The notes under the pieces are model-generated. The model was not told the DNA's origin. It saw only the letters and a list, made by a program, of their open reading frames with translations, and made no database searches. This document shows positions 52,847 to 64,000 of a stretch of DNA of 64,000 nt, one piece after another; within the stretch, counting starts at the first letter, position 1; each line of letters starts with the position of its first letter. This DNA is from Siniperca chuatsi. Taxonomy: Eukaryota > Chordata > Actinopteri > Centrarchiformes > Sinipercidae. The position numbers and the translations under genes were made by a program. The DNA lies in contig NC_058055.1 in the NCBI RefSeq assembly GCF_020085105.1, positions 17,860,822 to 17,924,821 on the forward strand. Direction: 5' to 3'.

Positions 52847-53833
52847 CACTGTTTGGCTGACACCCATGTCTGGCAGAGAGAGAGAGTGAGTGAATGAATA
52901 AGAGTGTCTATCAGTGAGAGAGTGTATGCCCGATGTGCTATTGGTTTGTCAGAATAGTCTCAGCGGCAATATTGCTCCAATCCAAAATGTTCTTGGTGGG
53001 GTGTTTCGAAGCACTACTAGGAAACATAAGCCATCATTGGAAAGGGGAATTGTGACTGTGTGTAGCGGGCACAATATCATAAAATACAATTACTGTGTGC
53101 AGTGAACATGGCTTGCGATAACACAAACACATAATCACTTTTCTGTTGTCACATTATTTTGCATCTGCGCCCTTCTTCCTGATAAAACCGGGTTCCACGA
53201 CAGTTATCATTTTAATTAAAATTATGCAAACATTTAGCATTTTATTTCATCTACTGGGAAAGCTGCCCTATTCATATCTCCACTCTCTATTCACCAGAAA
53301 GAATGAAGCCTTTTATATCACAACATGATGTACTGCATGAGGGTAATTGATGCTTTCATTTTTTTCTAAATAGACTGGAAGATTGAGATTGAGTTTGAGA
53401 TGGAAAGAGAAAAGGAAATACAGAGTGAGAGATGAGAGTGAGGCAGTCAAAAGGAGACTGTTTCATAAATTTTAACAACATAAATCTAAATAGAATAAAG
53501 TGTACTCCACCCAACAACAGAATGCTGTTTAGCATTATGAATTCAAGCTGACCACAGCTACTAGTTAGTAAGGAAAGAAGTTATAAATGTTTTAAACATT
53601 TCAAGTCAAAAATATTGATTTTGGGTGGAGTATCACTTTAAGATCTTTTTGTTGTGAGCGCATTAAGAAGTAAAGGAGAACAGTTAAATAAATGACAATA
53701 GCGTAGGCCTGCTCAGGAGGTGAAATGATGGCAATTTTGAAGATGTTTTCTTAATTAATTATCTCATTCTCAGGTTATTGCCATTCCAACTTGTTTCAAA
53801 GCTTTAACCACACAGTTTTGGTATATGAATAAA
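52838..53833 (+). promoter_or_regulatory. candidate grxcr2 3' UTR and poly(A) signals
   Basis: AATAAA occurs at 52838-52843, overlapping the stop codon, and again at 53828-53833. The first would leave almost no 3' UTR. The second would give a UTR of about 1 kb that contains the small MITE at 53496-53640. Which is used cannot be told from sequence. Confidence 0.35.
53496..53640. mobile_element. 145-bp MITE
   Basis: The left end TAAAGTGTACTCCACCCA (53496-53513) and the right end TGGGTGGAGTATCACTTTA (53622-53640) are inverted repeats differing by a single one-base gap. The interior is non-coding. The ends differ from those of the TTAAAGG family at 44343. Confidence 0.75.
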
Positions 53834-56710
53834 ATAAAACACCTTATTAATTTTCAGTGCCTCTTCTGTTATTGTGTCCAACAAGTGCTGTTTGTAAGTA
53901 TAACTTGTGCTTTATTTATTGGGTTAAACATTATTTTCATACCAACAACACCCCAAAATGTCCGCAATGACTGATATTCTTTTATTAAATGTTGCAAATC
54001 TAGTCTATAAAAATAGTGAAGCCCATAGACAGTCATCTTATGTGCAGTGTGCATAAGTCATGGGTGCATTTACTTGCTTCTTCCCTGAGCCTCAGATCAG
54101 TTAGAAGTGTCACTATCATATCAAACATGTTTGATTTGTATGGCTGTAATCTAAACAAATCTAAATGTATCCTGCAGTTGGCGCTACATCATAATTCCAA
54201 AGGCAATGTCTGTGACTGTAATGTATGAAAATCATTCCTTAAACGTTTGATGTGTTTTCACAGTAGGTTAGGAATGTTTATGTTTCCAGCTGGAAAAGTA
54301 AGTGGAACACAACAATAAAGACAAATGTAACACGCTGCATAATTCATTACAGTCATTACATTTTAGTCATTACACCTCAAATCAACTGCAATCAACCACA
54401 ATGTTTTGTATCATGCTATTTCAGGATGATTTAACGGAAAAGGAAAAACTAAATTAAACAGTGTCGCCTCAAAAGCAAAAGGCTGTAATAGTAATAGCTT
54501 TCACACTGCTATTGTCAGCTCTGAGTGATCACCTTCGTGCAATTATGCATTTCGTCTGTGGAGACATCAGCATCTTCCAGGATTACTTTAACCCATCACA
54601 AGCTAACATACATTCTCCCTGTGAGGTTTAAACATTAGATAGCAATGTTACCCACACAGAATGTGTTATGTTTTTGTTACAGCCTGTGCATTTGACTTCT
54701 CTTTGCAGGTGGGTGTAGGTGGAATTACCAGTTTTCCTTTTTCAAAACATACAGCACTTCCTACTAATATGCTTACCTGCTCCGTAATCAGATATAAACT
54801 GCATTGAGCCGTAGGATATTTTGCAGTGTCTGCTGAAATGGCATTTTTTCATCACCATCCTTATGCTGCAAGGCAGAGATGATCAATCAAAATCAGTGTT
54901 AGCAGTGGAAAGCACTGACCACATCGTCTATGGTATCTATCTATGGTGTCGGTGGCCCAAAGTCATGCCAGAACAAGCACCCCAGACAATTACAGCACAC
55001 TATCCCTGCACCTATACCTATCTATGGGCTGGCATTTCCATTATTTTGTCTTATTATGTTAGATAGCCTCACACTCAGTTAAAGAGCAGACTTTATGGCT
55101 TATCAGCAGCCTGGCCAAAAGCCCCATCAGCAATCAAATGTTTGCTATTTCTGGGATGAGAGGAGGAACCTGGATCCCCAGTCTCCCTCTTTTTTATTCT
55201 ACTTTCTCTCTCTCTCTCTCTGATTGGTCTGTCAAAAAATCTGCCACCCAGACTGAAGTTAAAACTGAGCTTTTTAACTTTGTCATTTCAGCTCCCATTT
55301 TCATTCAGTATTCCGCATGGGAGCCAAAGTGATGGAAAATTGGGTCACAGAACTGTTCTTGGCCTCCTCTGTCCCGCAGGACCTAAAGTGAAAAGGGAGC
55401 AGGTAAAAACACAGAAGTGTTACACTAAATACTGTGGGTATATAATGCTCAGCAAAGGGGAATTCAGACAAATATAGAGAAATCACTGGAGCATGAAGAT
55501 CACAAACTAGTTGTAGAATGGTAATTGTGTGCGTAGCTGATCCTACATTTTGGCCAGGAGCAGGAAAGTAGACTCAAAGAAATGTAACTCTCAAATTTAC
55601 AAGATGACCAGCCACATTACAGTATTTCAACAAATAAAAACATCTAAAATCCAATTAATAACAAAGAACCACTTGGAGTAGGATTTTAAGGAGGAGAGGT
55701 TTACAAGAACGGCTTAATATCAAAATTCTCACTGAGACTGCTGGGAGACAGGATACTGAGAAAATAAATCTAGAGGGTTTCACATTGAAGAGGCCATTTT
55801 TCATAATCCAGACACCCCTTTTTGGCCTCTTGACCTCCTCAAAAATAATGTCTCTCGCACTTACATATTGAAAAATGGCTTTTTGATGAAACGTTGCCTG
55901 TTCTGTCTAACTAAGCTATGATCCAGTGTGCGGATACTCTGCTTTTTCCCTTCCTTGTCCTTTTCTAACCGTCTATATGTGTATTTTTCCTTTTTCCCTC
56001 TATAAAACACCTGGAAAATGTGCTTTGTACTACATGTCAATAAATTTGACTGGATTGAATGGACCAAAAGTGCAATGTTTTGACAGTGATCATACCCCTC
56101 TATTAGTAACACAGAGCTCGTAACCCATATATATAAATAAATAAAATAAAGAGGTTTCATAGGAAAGTACAGCTGGGAACAGATAACATCACAAAAAATA
56201 TACCAAAACACAACAAACAAATACAAAATATACAGAGGCTAAAAGGAATCATTGGAAATAATGGCACACAGGAAGCTGGGAGCAGACTGTGTACATTAAT
56301 CATAAACTCTCATTCAAGAATATTTTGCACAATGTAGGGAAGTGAGCCACATTTAATCTGAAAACAATTTAACTTTCTCTGTTTGGTTACTAATGATAAT
56401 TCCGTCCATCCTCTGTGTCTTTTTAACTCATTCTCTCTCCATCACTTTCATTGTGTTTCTCAACTCACATTTCCTGTAATAATAACGGATGAATCTCTCT
56501 TGTGTAAATCACCAACAACCCACCATATTGAGCTTATAACTTGCCATTAATATACAGTTTCGTGTTAATTCTGGTCTACAGGGCTTTCACTCTGCCAAGA
56601 GAGTGAACAACAACAACAGCAGCAGCTAAATATAATAATTTTACCAGATTGCCATGCTCAGGTAGTAACAGTCTTCAGTCACACTACCACGTGCCTGTTC
56701 CCTTAGGTTA
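53834..56710. other. non-coding stretch downstream of grxcr2
   Basis: No gene is recognised; in particular no PRELID2-like exon, which flanks GRXCR2 in human, was seen. A short CT tract lies at about 55204-55220. Open frames here (up to 121 codons on the minus strand at 55861-56226) have no family motif. Confidence 0.5.
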
Positions 56711-56920
56711 GAGCAGCAGGGTGGTGTAGTGATTAAAGAGACTGTCCTTCAGTGGATGGATCAGGCTTTAAGCCTCCATCACAGCAAGATGCCCTGGTGA
56801 AGCATCATTTGGTAAAACGCTAAACCCCCCACCAGCTCCTATTAGCTGATCCTGACCTCTTTATAGAATGAGCTGGGGCAACAATTACATTTTTTCTTCA
56901 AATGAATGAATTGTAAACTC
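56711..56920 (+). mobile_element. tRNA-derived SINE-like element
   Basis: The head GCAGGGTGGTGTAGTGATTA contains an A-box-like TGGTGTAGTGATTAAAG (56722-56738), and about 26 bases further on GGCTTTAAGCCTCC (56764-56777) stands where a B box would be. The segment then reads CATCACAGCAAGATGCCC and ends near AAATGAATGAATTG. The layout matches tRNA-headed fish SINEs, but the B box is degenerate and no target duplication was confirmed. Confidence 0.6.
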
Positions 56921-59900
56921 ATACCACCCACTTGTTACAATATATGTGACAGATGAGTCAAAGGTTATGATTTAGATAAATAAAAATATTTATATCATTC
57001 ATACAAATATATCAGTCATGAGGTCAGTAACACTGGTGGCTCATGTAAAGTTAAAGTTACTGTAATAGCATTTTAAATGCTTCCAAATAATCTCATGTGA
57101 ATATTTCACTCGAGAAACATCACTCCGTGTAATAAAGTCATGTATAGACATGTGGTTTTCAGACATATCACATGTGATAAAGTTCTCCATATAGGAAAAT
57201 GTAGCAGTCCTCCAGTGAAATGCAATACATCAAACATGAAAACATCAATTTCACACATGCATCTTTGTATGGTACAAAACTTTTACATTAATAAAATTTC
57301 ACATACGATAAATTCACAGACTCTGTAAGCACATGTAGTTTTCAGATTTTACATGTGAAAACACAAACTTCACATAGGATTTATTTCTTAAGATAACGCT
57401 GATGATCGCCAAATGTCATGAGCATAGAGAAAGCACTTCCATGATGTAAGAGGTCTTGTGTTCTGTTTTGATGTTCTGTTCCTCTGCGGTGTTGGGTTTT
57501 CTACCTTGTGGTATAATTGTACTTGATGAATTATGGATGCTAGGATCACACCTTGTATTATTAGTAAATGAGACTACACTATTGAATATCACTGTGTTTG
57601 TATAAAATTCAACTGATGTAATGCAAGCACTACCTAACCCCCAAGTCACTTGCTCTGGGTGAGAATTAAAACTTAAAAAATTAAAACAAAATTTACAAAG
57701 CAATCCCACAAAAGTTTGTGTCATGTGAAATGAACCTCTCTTATCACAGTGTGCTGGGGCTAAAGAAGAGAAGTCTATATGGAAATACCCAGAATACTAA
57801 GAGCATTCTGTGGTGTCAAAGAGACACTAAAACTGTCATGAATCTTTCAAATTACATCCCTGGATTCCACCTCCAAGTTTGTAGAAACTTCTAATGAATC
57901 TATCCATTCCCAGTCTGTGCACCTGCTCATGCTGAGAGAGGGAGACTCAGGAAGTTAAAGAGCAAATTAAAGTCTCCCCGTTGCTTTTCAATCACACTCA
58001 AAGATAGCACCTTTTACTGAATGTAATTCCCACTCTGGAGGCTTGACTGGAAAATTCTGTGCTTATTTGCATGATGGAAGAAAAAAAATCCTATACTACC
58101 ACAAGACACAGAGCATGTAATAATGCAATATATGGAGATGATTCATAAACTATTGGTTTACCACTGTGATGTCTAAAAATGTATATGATGACCTGGAAAT
58201 GCTGAGATAAGTGGACTAAAAACTAAAAGCAAAACAAAGACTCACCAGGTTTGTCAGTTTTTTTTTCTGGAAACACCTCTGAGATAGACCATGCCGCCAA
58301 GTCTGTTTGGAAATACATAATAAAAAGAGTTACCTATATACTATGGTGAGGGTAATTTATGTAATCTGCATATTTTTCTCTACTAAATCTTCCTCAAGTG
58401 AATTTTTGCTACCACCATATCATACATTCTGCTACTGTTGTTGTGCAGCTCACCACTAAAATTATTTTTTTCTAAAAGGAAAGTAAAGCCCATATACTCC
58501 AAACTGTATCAACTGAATGCATGAAGCAGATCCTCAAGGCTGCTGCTCAGAACATAAACATATTTTATACTAGCATTTGCATATGTTACCAACTCATTTC
58601 ACAGCCATTATTTGATTAAAAAATTCTAGAGACTGCATGTTTTGTGGTGCAGGCGCAAAGAGGGGAAAAGAGCAAGTAAAACATGCAGAGTGTCCTGAAT
58701 CCAAAGGGCATGTTTAAGCATTTAAGTTTAAAAGGCCAGACAGCAAAATGTCTCCACTAAGCAAACACAGACCAATATAATCACTAACTCTTGCTTCACT
58801 GCTGCAGCATGAAGCAAATGCAAACATTTCATCATGCACTGAATATTTATCAGTCAAAATGGGTGTCTAAGCAAAATCAATCTCCGAACAAAAATGCCTC
58901 CCTAGTGGCTGGTGGAATTAAGAAACTTAAAAGCCAGAGTTTATCCACCAGGAAACTGGAATTAATTTCTCTCTCCGTATGTAAACAATGTTAAAGGTTA
59001 AAATAGTGTAACTGCATTGAAATGCATAGTGTTCTGATTTGTTTCTCTCGCCTCCCTTCTGTTGATAAACCACCAAGTGTAAAGACCACTGGCTCAAACT
59101 CACTCACAAATGTCATAATTGAAAAAACTTAAAAATCTAATTTAACAAATTATAATTCAGAAGTCTCCAGAGATATGAAGTCCTCTGTACACATCTGCTG
59201 ATATTCACTTGTAGACTGTAATCCTTAAAGAAAGAAAATATGGCATTCTCTTGCATATTTGGTATTCTGTCAGAGACATATCAGAGGGTAGAGGACTATT
59301 TATCTCATAAATGGTTATACACTTGTATTTGGCAAAATAGGTTCTGCTCCTGAAGGTGCTCCCCAGTGAATTTCAGCGGCAGTGTATGATTCAGTGGGGA
59401 GCGCAAAAACCTGCACAGGGCTATACAGAACAGAACCCAAAAGACACATAACACTGAGACATGGAATATACAAAATGCAAAAGGTGAAAGATATGGTCGC
59501 TTAGTGTGGTAATAAGAACTGGAGGAGATGCAGTGTTGGAGGGAGAAATCAGTCAGCCCAGTCAGTGTGCAGGAGGTAGCAGCAAAGCATTATGAGCAGC
59601 CAGCAGGGCGGTGTCATGTGAGAGAATGAGTGCTGGTCAGATTGGTGTTTGTATGTCAGCTGATGCTGATCAACGGGAAGTGTGCGTGACTACAGTGCTC
59701 TTTCAGTTACTGCAATGCTTCATTGGTAATCATCTCAGTAACTCACTCACTGAGCGGATTTTACGTTTGTTTTATCAACTCTCTGCTGATTATATGAGCT
59801 CCCACAGCCATCTGTCTTGCACAATGTAAATATGAAGGCTGTTATTCCTTGGCTGATCTGACTGATGACTGATAAAATGTTTTTTTCTTCTTTGTCATTC

Positions 59901-60075
59901 ACTTCTGTGATACTGTATTTCTGTACGTTTGATATTTTTGCTGCTTACCTGCTTCTTTCTGACTATTACACACTTTTATCTCTTCCTATGTTGACTGCAA
60001 TTTGTCTTTCATTTAGAGCACAGATCTGTGCCTTTAAGATAGATTTTACGATAAGAAATAAATAACAATTTTTCC
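56921..60075. other. non-coding stretch
   Basis: No gene or repeat could be recognised. Open frames are at most 102 codons (57416-57724, minus strand) and have no known motif. Confidence 0.5.
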
Positions 60076-60300
60076 TTAATTTACCTGTTTGATTAGATAT
60101 AACTAAATGAAAAGAATGCAAACTGTTGCCAACCTTGAACAAATATTTTACTGAAACACAAAGCTGTTGCTTTCACTACAGTGAAACTACTCTAGATGCT
60201 CATTGTTATGTATAGACATCCATGCATCCGGCTTGTTCATATTTGGCACAAATTGCCTTTTTCAGGATTAAAACTACAAATCATCTGAGTGACATATCAT
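60076..60300. repeat. segment A, copy 1 (225 bp)
   Basis: This 225-bp block is repeated without visible difference at 60681-60905, and its part 60119-60260 is repeated at 60306-60447 with one substitution. It has no coding or transposon signature. Confidence 0.9.
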
Positions 60301-60305
60301 CATAT

Positions 60306-60447
60306 CAAACTGTTGCCAACCTTGAACAAATATTTTACTGAAACACAAAGCTGTTGCTTTCACTACAGTGAAACTACTCTAGATGCTCATTGTTATGTAT
60401 AGACATCCATGCATCCGGCTTGTTCATAGTTGGCACAAATTGCCTTT
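60306..60447. repeat. segment A', truncated copy (142 bp)
   Basis: It matches 60119-60260, with one T-to-G change near 60429. It follows copy 1 after five bases (CATAT) and passes directly into segment B within a shared CTTT. Confidence 0.9.
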
Positions 60448-60680
60448 GGGACAATTGTGATTTTATAGTGCATTTCTTATTGCTCATAAACATGGTTTTA
60501 TAACCTTTTAACAGTATGTCACCTACACTTTTAAGATGGAACTTAAGGAAGAGCAGGACAAAAGCAACACGTTTTTTAATCAATAATTTTTTCATGTTGT
60601 TTTTCTTTCCTGGCATTTCTTGTGTTATAATTTCTTGACACAAAGCAATATTGTCAATTGTGCATTTAATTATGCCTAGA
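60444..60680. repeat. segment B, copy 1 (237 bp)
   Basis: It appears identical to 62347-62583 by eye. It lies between two A copies. Starting CTTTGGGACAATTGTG and ending TATGCCTAGA, it lacks inverted termini or target duplications. Confidence 0.9.
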
Positions 60681-60905
60681 TTAATTTACCTGTTTGATTA
60701 GATATAACTAAATGAAAAGAATGCAAACTGTTGCCAACCTTGAACAAATATTTTACTGAAACACAAAGCTGTTGCTTTCACTACAGTGAAACTACTCTAG
60801 ATGCTCATTGTTATGTATAGACATCCATGCATCCGGCTTGTTCATATTTGGCACAAATTGCCTTTTTCAGGATTAAAACTACAAATCATCTGAGTGACAT
60901 ATCAT
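60681..60905. repeat. segment A, copy 3 (225 bp)
   Basis: This full-length A block is apparently identical to 60076-60300. It abuts segment B on its left and unique sequence (AGGCGTACACG) on its right. Confidence 0.9.
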
Positions 60906-62346
60906 AGGCGTACACGATAGGTTATTCAGATAAATTTGATTGTGTCTTTTGTTGTCTCCTCTACTCATGACTCTGTTCTGCTTTTCCTCTACTTGCAAAC
61001 CCAAAGGTAATTCCTCAATGCCACTACTGTAGGGTGAGAATGACTGAAGCTTCCATACTGATGTTTCTTGCACAGCCTTCACTCAGCATGCAATTTGTGT
61101 ACCTTACAATGTATTTGCAATTATTGCAGTTGGAAATGTGTAACACATCAGAAATGGAATCCACTGACTTACCACTGTGAAGAAAGATACAATCCATGGC
61201 TCCCTCCTGGGTGGAAGAGCCACTACTTAAGAAGTTTTTATTCATAACATAGAAATTGCGGTAGTTCAGAATAGAACAGTTTGTCCTTGCAGATATGGTA
61301 ACGCATCCATCAAAACCATAAATAACCCTCCTCACAAGTATTTTGAATCAAATCAATAACAAAGGAAATGGGTATCAAATAGTGGCCCACTTAAATGTAT
61401 TTATATAATCATAATACACTGTATGTGCTAAAATGTAAGAGCTTTATAAATGGAGGTAGGCATCCATCTTTAACTGAGAGCAACTCAGAAAAGTAGGAAA
61501 AGTCACGGCACATGCATCTTAACATTTCATACCAATATACATTTCTGACAAATTTCTGCACTTAACATTAGCAGGTAATAGCTCTTGGACCCCCATGCTA
61601 CATGGAGAGTATGGACCTTTGACCTCTAACAATAAACTGTGTCCCTGAGGATACGCTGTGAGTCCAACTTCCTTGTGAACTCAGAGGAACAAGTAGGCTA
61701 CAAAGTAAATAGTGTGTTTCTTTCTCCATCCTGAAATCATACAACCCAACACAATGTGAGAGCAAATGTTGTCTGCTCGCCCACAGTATTTTCAAGATTA
61801 GAACAATGAAATGAGGAATTATGAGAAATAATGTGAGGTTCTAAATTACTTTGACTTTTGTCGCTTGCCAATGAAAAAACTGTAAAATTTTACCTGTAAA
61901 ACAATTCCCTAAAGGAAGCCACATGACTAACCGTAAGGAGTCAACCAGGCTATCAGTTGCCACCGGCTGCCAGTGCCACAGACTAATCACCATAATCCCA
62001 CCACACCAGCCTTGGTAGCCACAGCCAAGCTGCTCAGAAGGTGCTCATCTTTGAAGAGCTGTAGTCCAATCAGCAAAGGAGATGGGGGTATGGCATCAAT
62101 TTACACCCTGATGGGCAGCTCTCCAAACAATCTTGGATTGAGACAGTGTGAGACAGAGAGAAAGATGGTAGAAGCAGCTGCAGCAGTAGATTATATTATG
62201 AGAGAAAGGCTTATTGATGCAGAATGATGGTTAGTTTGGATGACAATGGCCATTACAAGAATAGTTTTCGAGAGCTGTGGGGGCAGAAGTGTGTGGTGTA
62301 AATGAATGTGTGGGTCTGTGTTATTCAGAAGGTGATCATTTCACTG
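60906..62346. other. non-coding stretch between the B copies
   Basis: No gene or recognised repeat. The 103-codon minus-strand frame at 61024-61335 and the 84-codon plus-strand frame at 61973-62227 have no known motif. Confidence 0.5.
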
Positions 62347-62583
62347 CTTTGGGACAATTGTGATTTTATAGTGCATTTCTTATTGCTCATAAACATGGTT
62401 TTATAACCTTTTAACAGTATGTCACCTACACTTTTAAGATGGAACTTAAGGAAGAGCAGGACAAAAGCAACACGTTTTTTAATCAATAATTTTTTCATGT
62501 TGTTTTTCTTTCCTGGCATTTCTTGTGTTATAATTTCTTGACACAAAGCAATATTGTCAATTGTGCATTTAATTATGCCTAGA
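62347..62583. repeat. segment B, copy 2 (237 bp)
   Basis: This is the isolated counterpart of 60444-60680, flanked by unique sequence on both sides. It is therefore the likely source position. Confidence 0.85.
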
Positions 62584-64000
62584 ATGGTGGTGATCTATAG
62601 TAACTTCCCCACTCAAGCATGTAGTCATTTTATCAAGCCAGTGATGTTATCCAACAGTTCCAGCAGCTGTTGGTAGGCAAATATTTAACCCCACCTGCAG
62701 TGGTATGTAGTCTTTTTGCAGACTACAGTGACTGATATGTTGTGTCTAAAACTAATTATCTTTGACTGTGAACAATTAGCCTGAGATGGAAAGTCCTCAC
62801 CGAGGGCTGCTCTGCTAGAGCAGAGACAAACAGATGAAGCAAATGAGGGCTCAAGTTCATAATTCTGTAAATTCCTTCCTTCCTTCCAGTATTTAACTTT
62901 AGGAAAACTAATCTGTGTGTCTGCCAATTCTTTTGATCCCTTGGCCCGGTTCCTTCTCTGCAGGCTCCTTTAGTGCCACCTCTAAGTGATTTATTTGCTG
63001 CTAATTTGTTGGCTTGTTACAAGCAGATGGAGGCGGCGAGTCCTCTCTTCATTCCTAGTTGTTTTCTGGTTCGCCCTCATATCCAGTAACAGTGAAGGAG
63101 GGAGATAACTGACAGTAAGTGCTGCATTACAGTCTGGTGGCGACCAACTGTGGAAGTTAATTTTCCAATTGAATCTCCTGTGATGTTAGGTGTATAGTCA
63201 CCATGGACTGTAGTCTCTTAAAACAGGTATGTTGTTTGCCTTGGATAACTGTGGGAGGCACTAGATGTTGACCTTTCATTTCTTAAAATACACTCAACGT
63301 TTGAATGGATACAAGATTTATCTTCCTCTCACTGAAAATACTGTTTGGTGTGGCTATTCTTACACTGCTCTTCATTTTTTCTCTCCTGTCCATTGGCTCA
63401 ATTGAATTGAAGTGATGTGAATTTTCAAGCTGTTTTAGCTTGCCAACTTTATAGCCCGCAGACAGCTTTAGAGGACATCCTTGATAGAATAAAGTGAATT
63501 CTAAAGCAGAAGTGACAGTGACTTGTTTACACTGAAGAACCACTAGTTATCTCTGGGACTGCTGACTTCATTATCTGCCTAACAACTCCTTTGGGAGGCA
63601 ATGGAACAGGCTGTGAATTATGGTGTGTGTGTGTGAGAGAGTTCTTCTATGCTCATGAGGACCTAAGCTCCCTTCATGGATAGGAAGATGGGAAAAACTC
63701 TCCACAGTGAGGACACAAACTTTGATGCCACCAATTTTTTTGTGTGACCCCTGTGAGTGAGTCCAGTATGTATAGCTGGTGTTTAGATATAACTAATGTC
63801 AGTGGTCACCCCCAGCTCTGTAGGTGACCGTGACTGATTGATCATTGTATTGATCATCATCTCTCATTAGTAGCTTTTGGTCAACTACATTGCTTTTCCT
63901 CAAGACCTCTAACATCCCTTTTACCCGCCTGTGTGTGGTGTCCATGTAAGTCCTGATTCACTTATAACAATACAATATACTACTGCATGTAAAATGCTAC
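62584..64000. other. non-coding stretch to the window end
   Basis: No gene is recognised. A short CCTT tract is at about 62873-62888 and a short TG tract at about 63623-63634. Confidence 0.5.

Noticed and set aside
60374..62546. Identical minus-strand frames in the two B segments as a duplicated small gene
   Set aside because: The frames are identical only because the DNA is duplicated; the predicted peptide has no motif and its start and end differ between contexts.

Overview
The window looks like teleost fish nuclear DNA. It is AT-rich and intron-rich, with long non-coding stretches, many CA/TG microsatellites, L2- and Rex/CR1-like non-LTR retrotransposon pieces, and many small inverted-repeat DNA elements of kinds common in ray-finned fish. 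No species can be named from the sequence alone. All identifications rest on recognising protein motifs and repeat structure by eye; no database search was run.

Layout. (1) Positions 125-256 (+) hold the last coding exon of a PLAC8-family gene, best matched to PLAC8L1. (2) Positions 257-22500 contain no convincing host gene, but do contain an L2 LINE remnant (6685-8130), a Rex1/CR1-like LINE 3' end (10100-10830), a frameshifted IS630-like DDE transposase remnant (13064-13533), a complete 777-bp non-autonomous hAT element with an 8-bp target duplication (14619-15395), and an LTR-like insertion (21020-22161) that splits an L2-like 3' end. (3) Positions 22574-27415 hold a tandem duplication of a CYP8B (sterol 12-alpha-hydroxylase) locus. 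Both copies are damaged in different ways. (4) Positions 27416-46300 are mostly non-coding, with a second L2 remnant (36655-38613) interrupted by a solo LTR with TSDs (37059-37642), a nested fish repeat (38614-39270), and a 505-bp element with perfect 16-bp terminal inverted repeats (44343-44847). (5) Positions 46303-52846 (+) hold a complete five-exon gene encoding a 247-residue GRXCR2 orthologue, the hair-cell stereocilia protein. (6) Positions 53000-64000 are non-coding, with a small MITE, a tRNA-like SINE, and an unusual A-A'-B-A duplication with a distant B source (60076-62583).

How it fits together. In human 5q32 PLAC8L1 and GRXCR2 lie near one another in the same orientation, with SH3RF2 between them. 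Here plac8l1 is followed by grxcr2 on the same strand about 46 kb later. That supports ancestral synteny, although no SH3RF2 exon could be recognised in between and the interval carries the CYP8B remnants. The only intact protein-coding gene seen from start to stop is grxcr2.

The signals most worth a second look are the two complementary broken CYP8B copies, the microhomology-joined A/B duplication near 60 kb, and the three insertions with visible target duplications. I found no undescribed multi-gene system.
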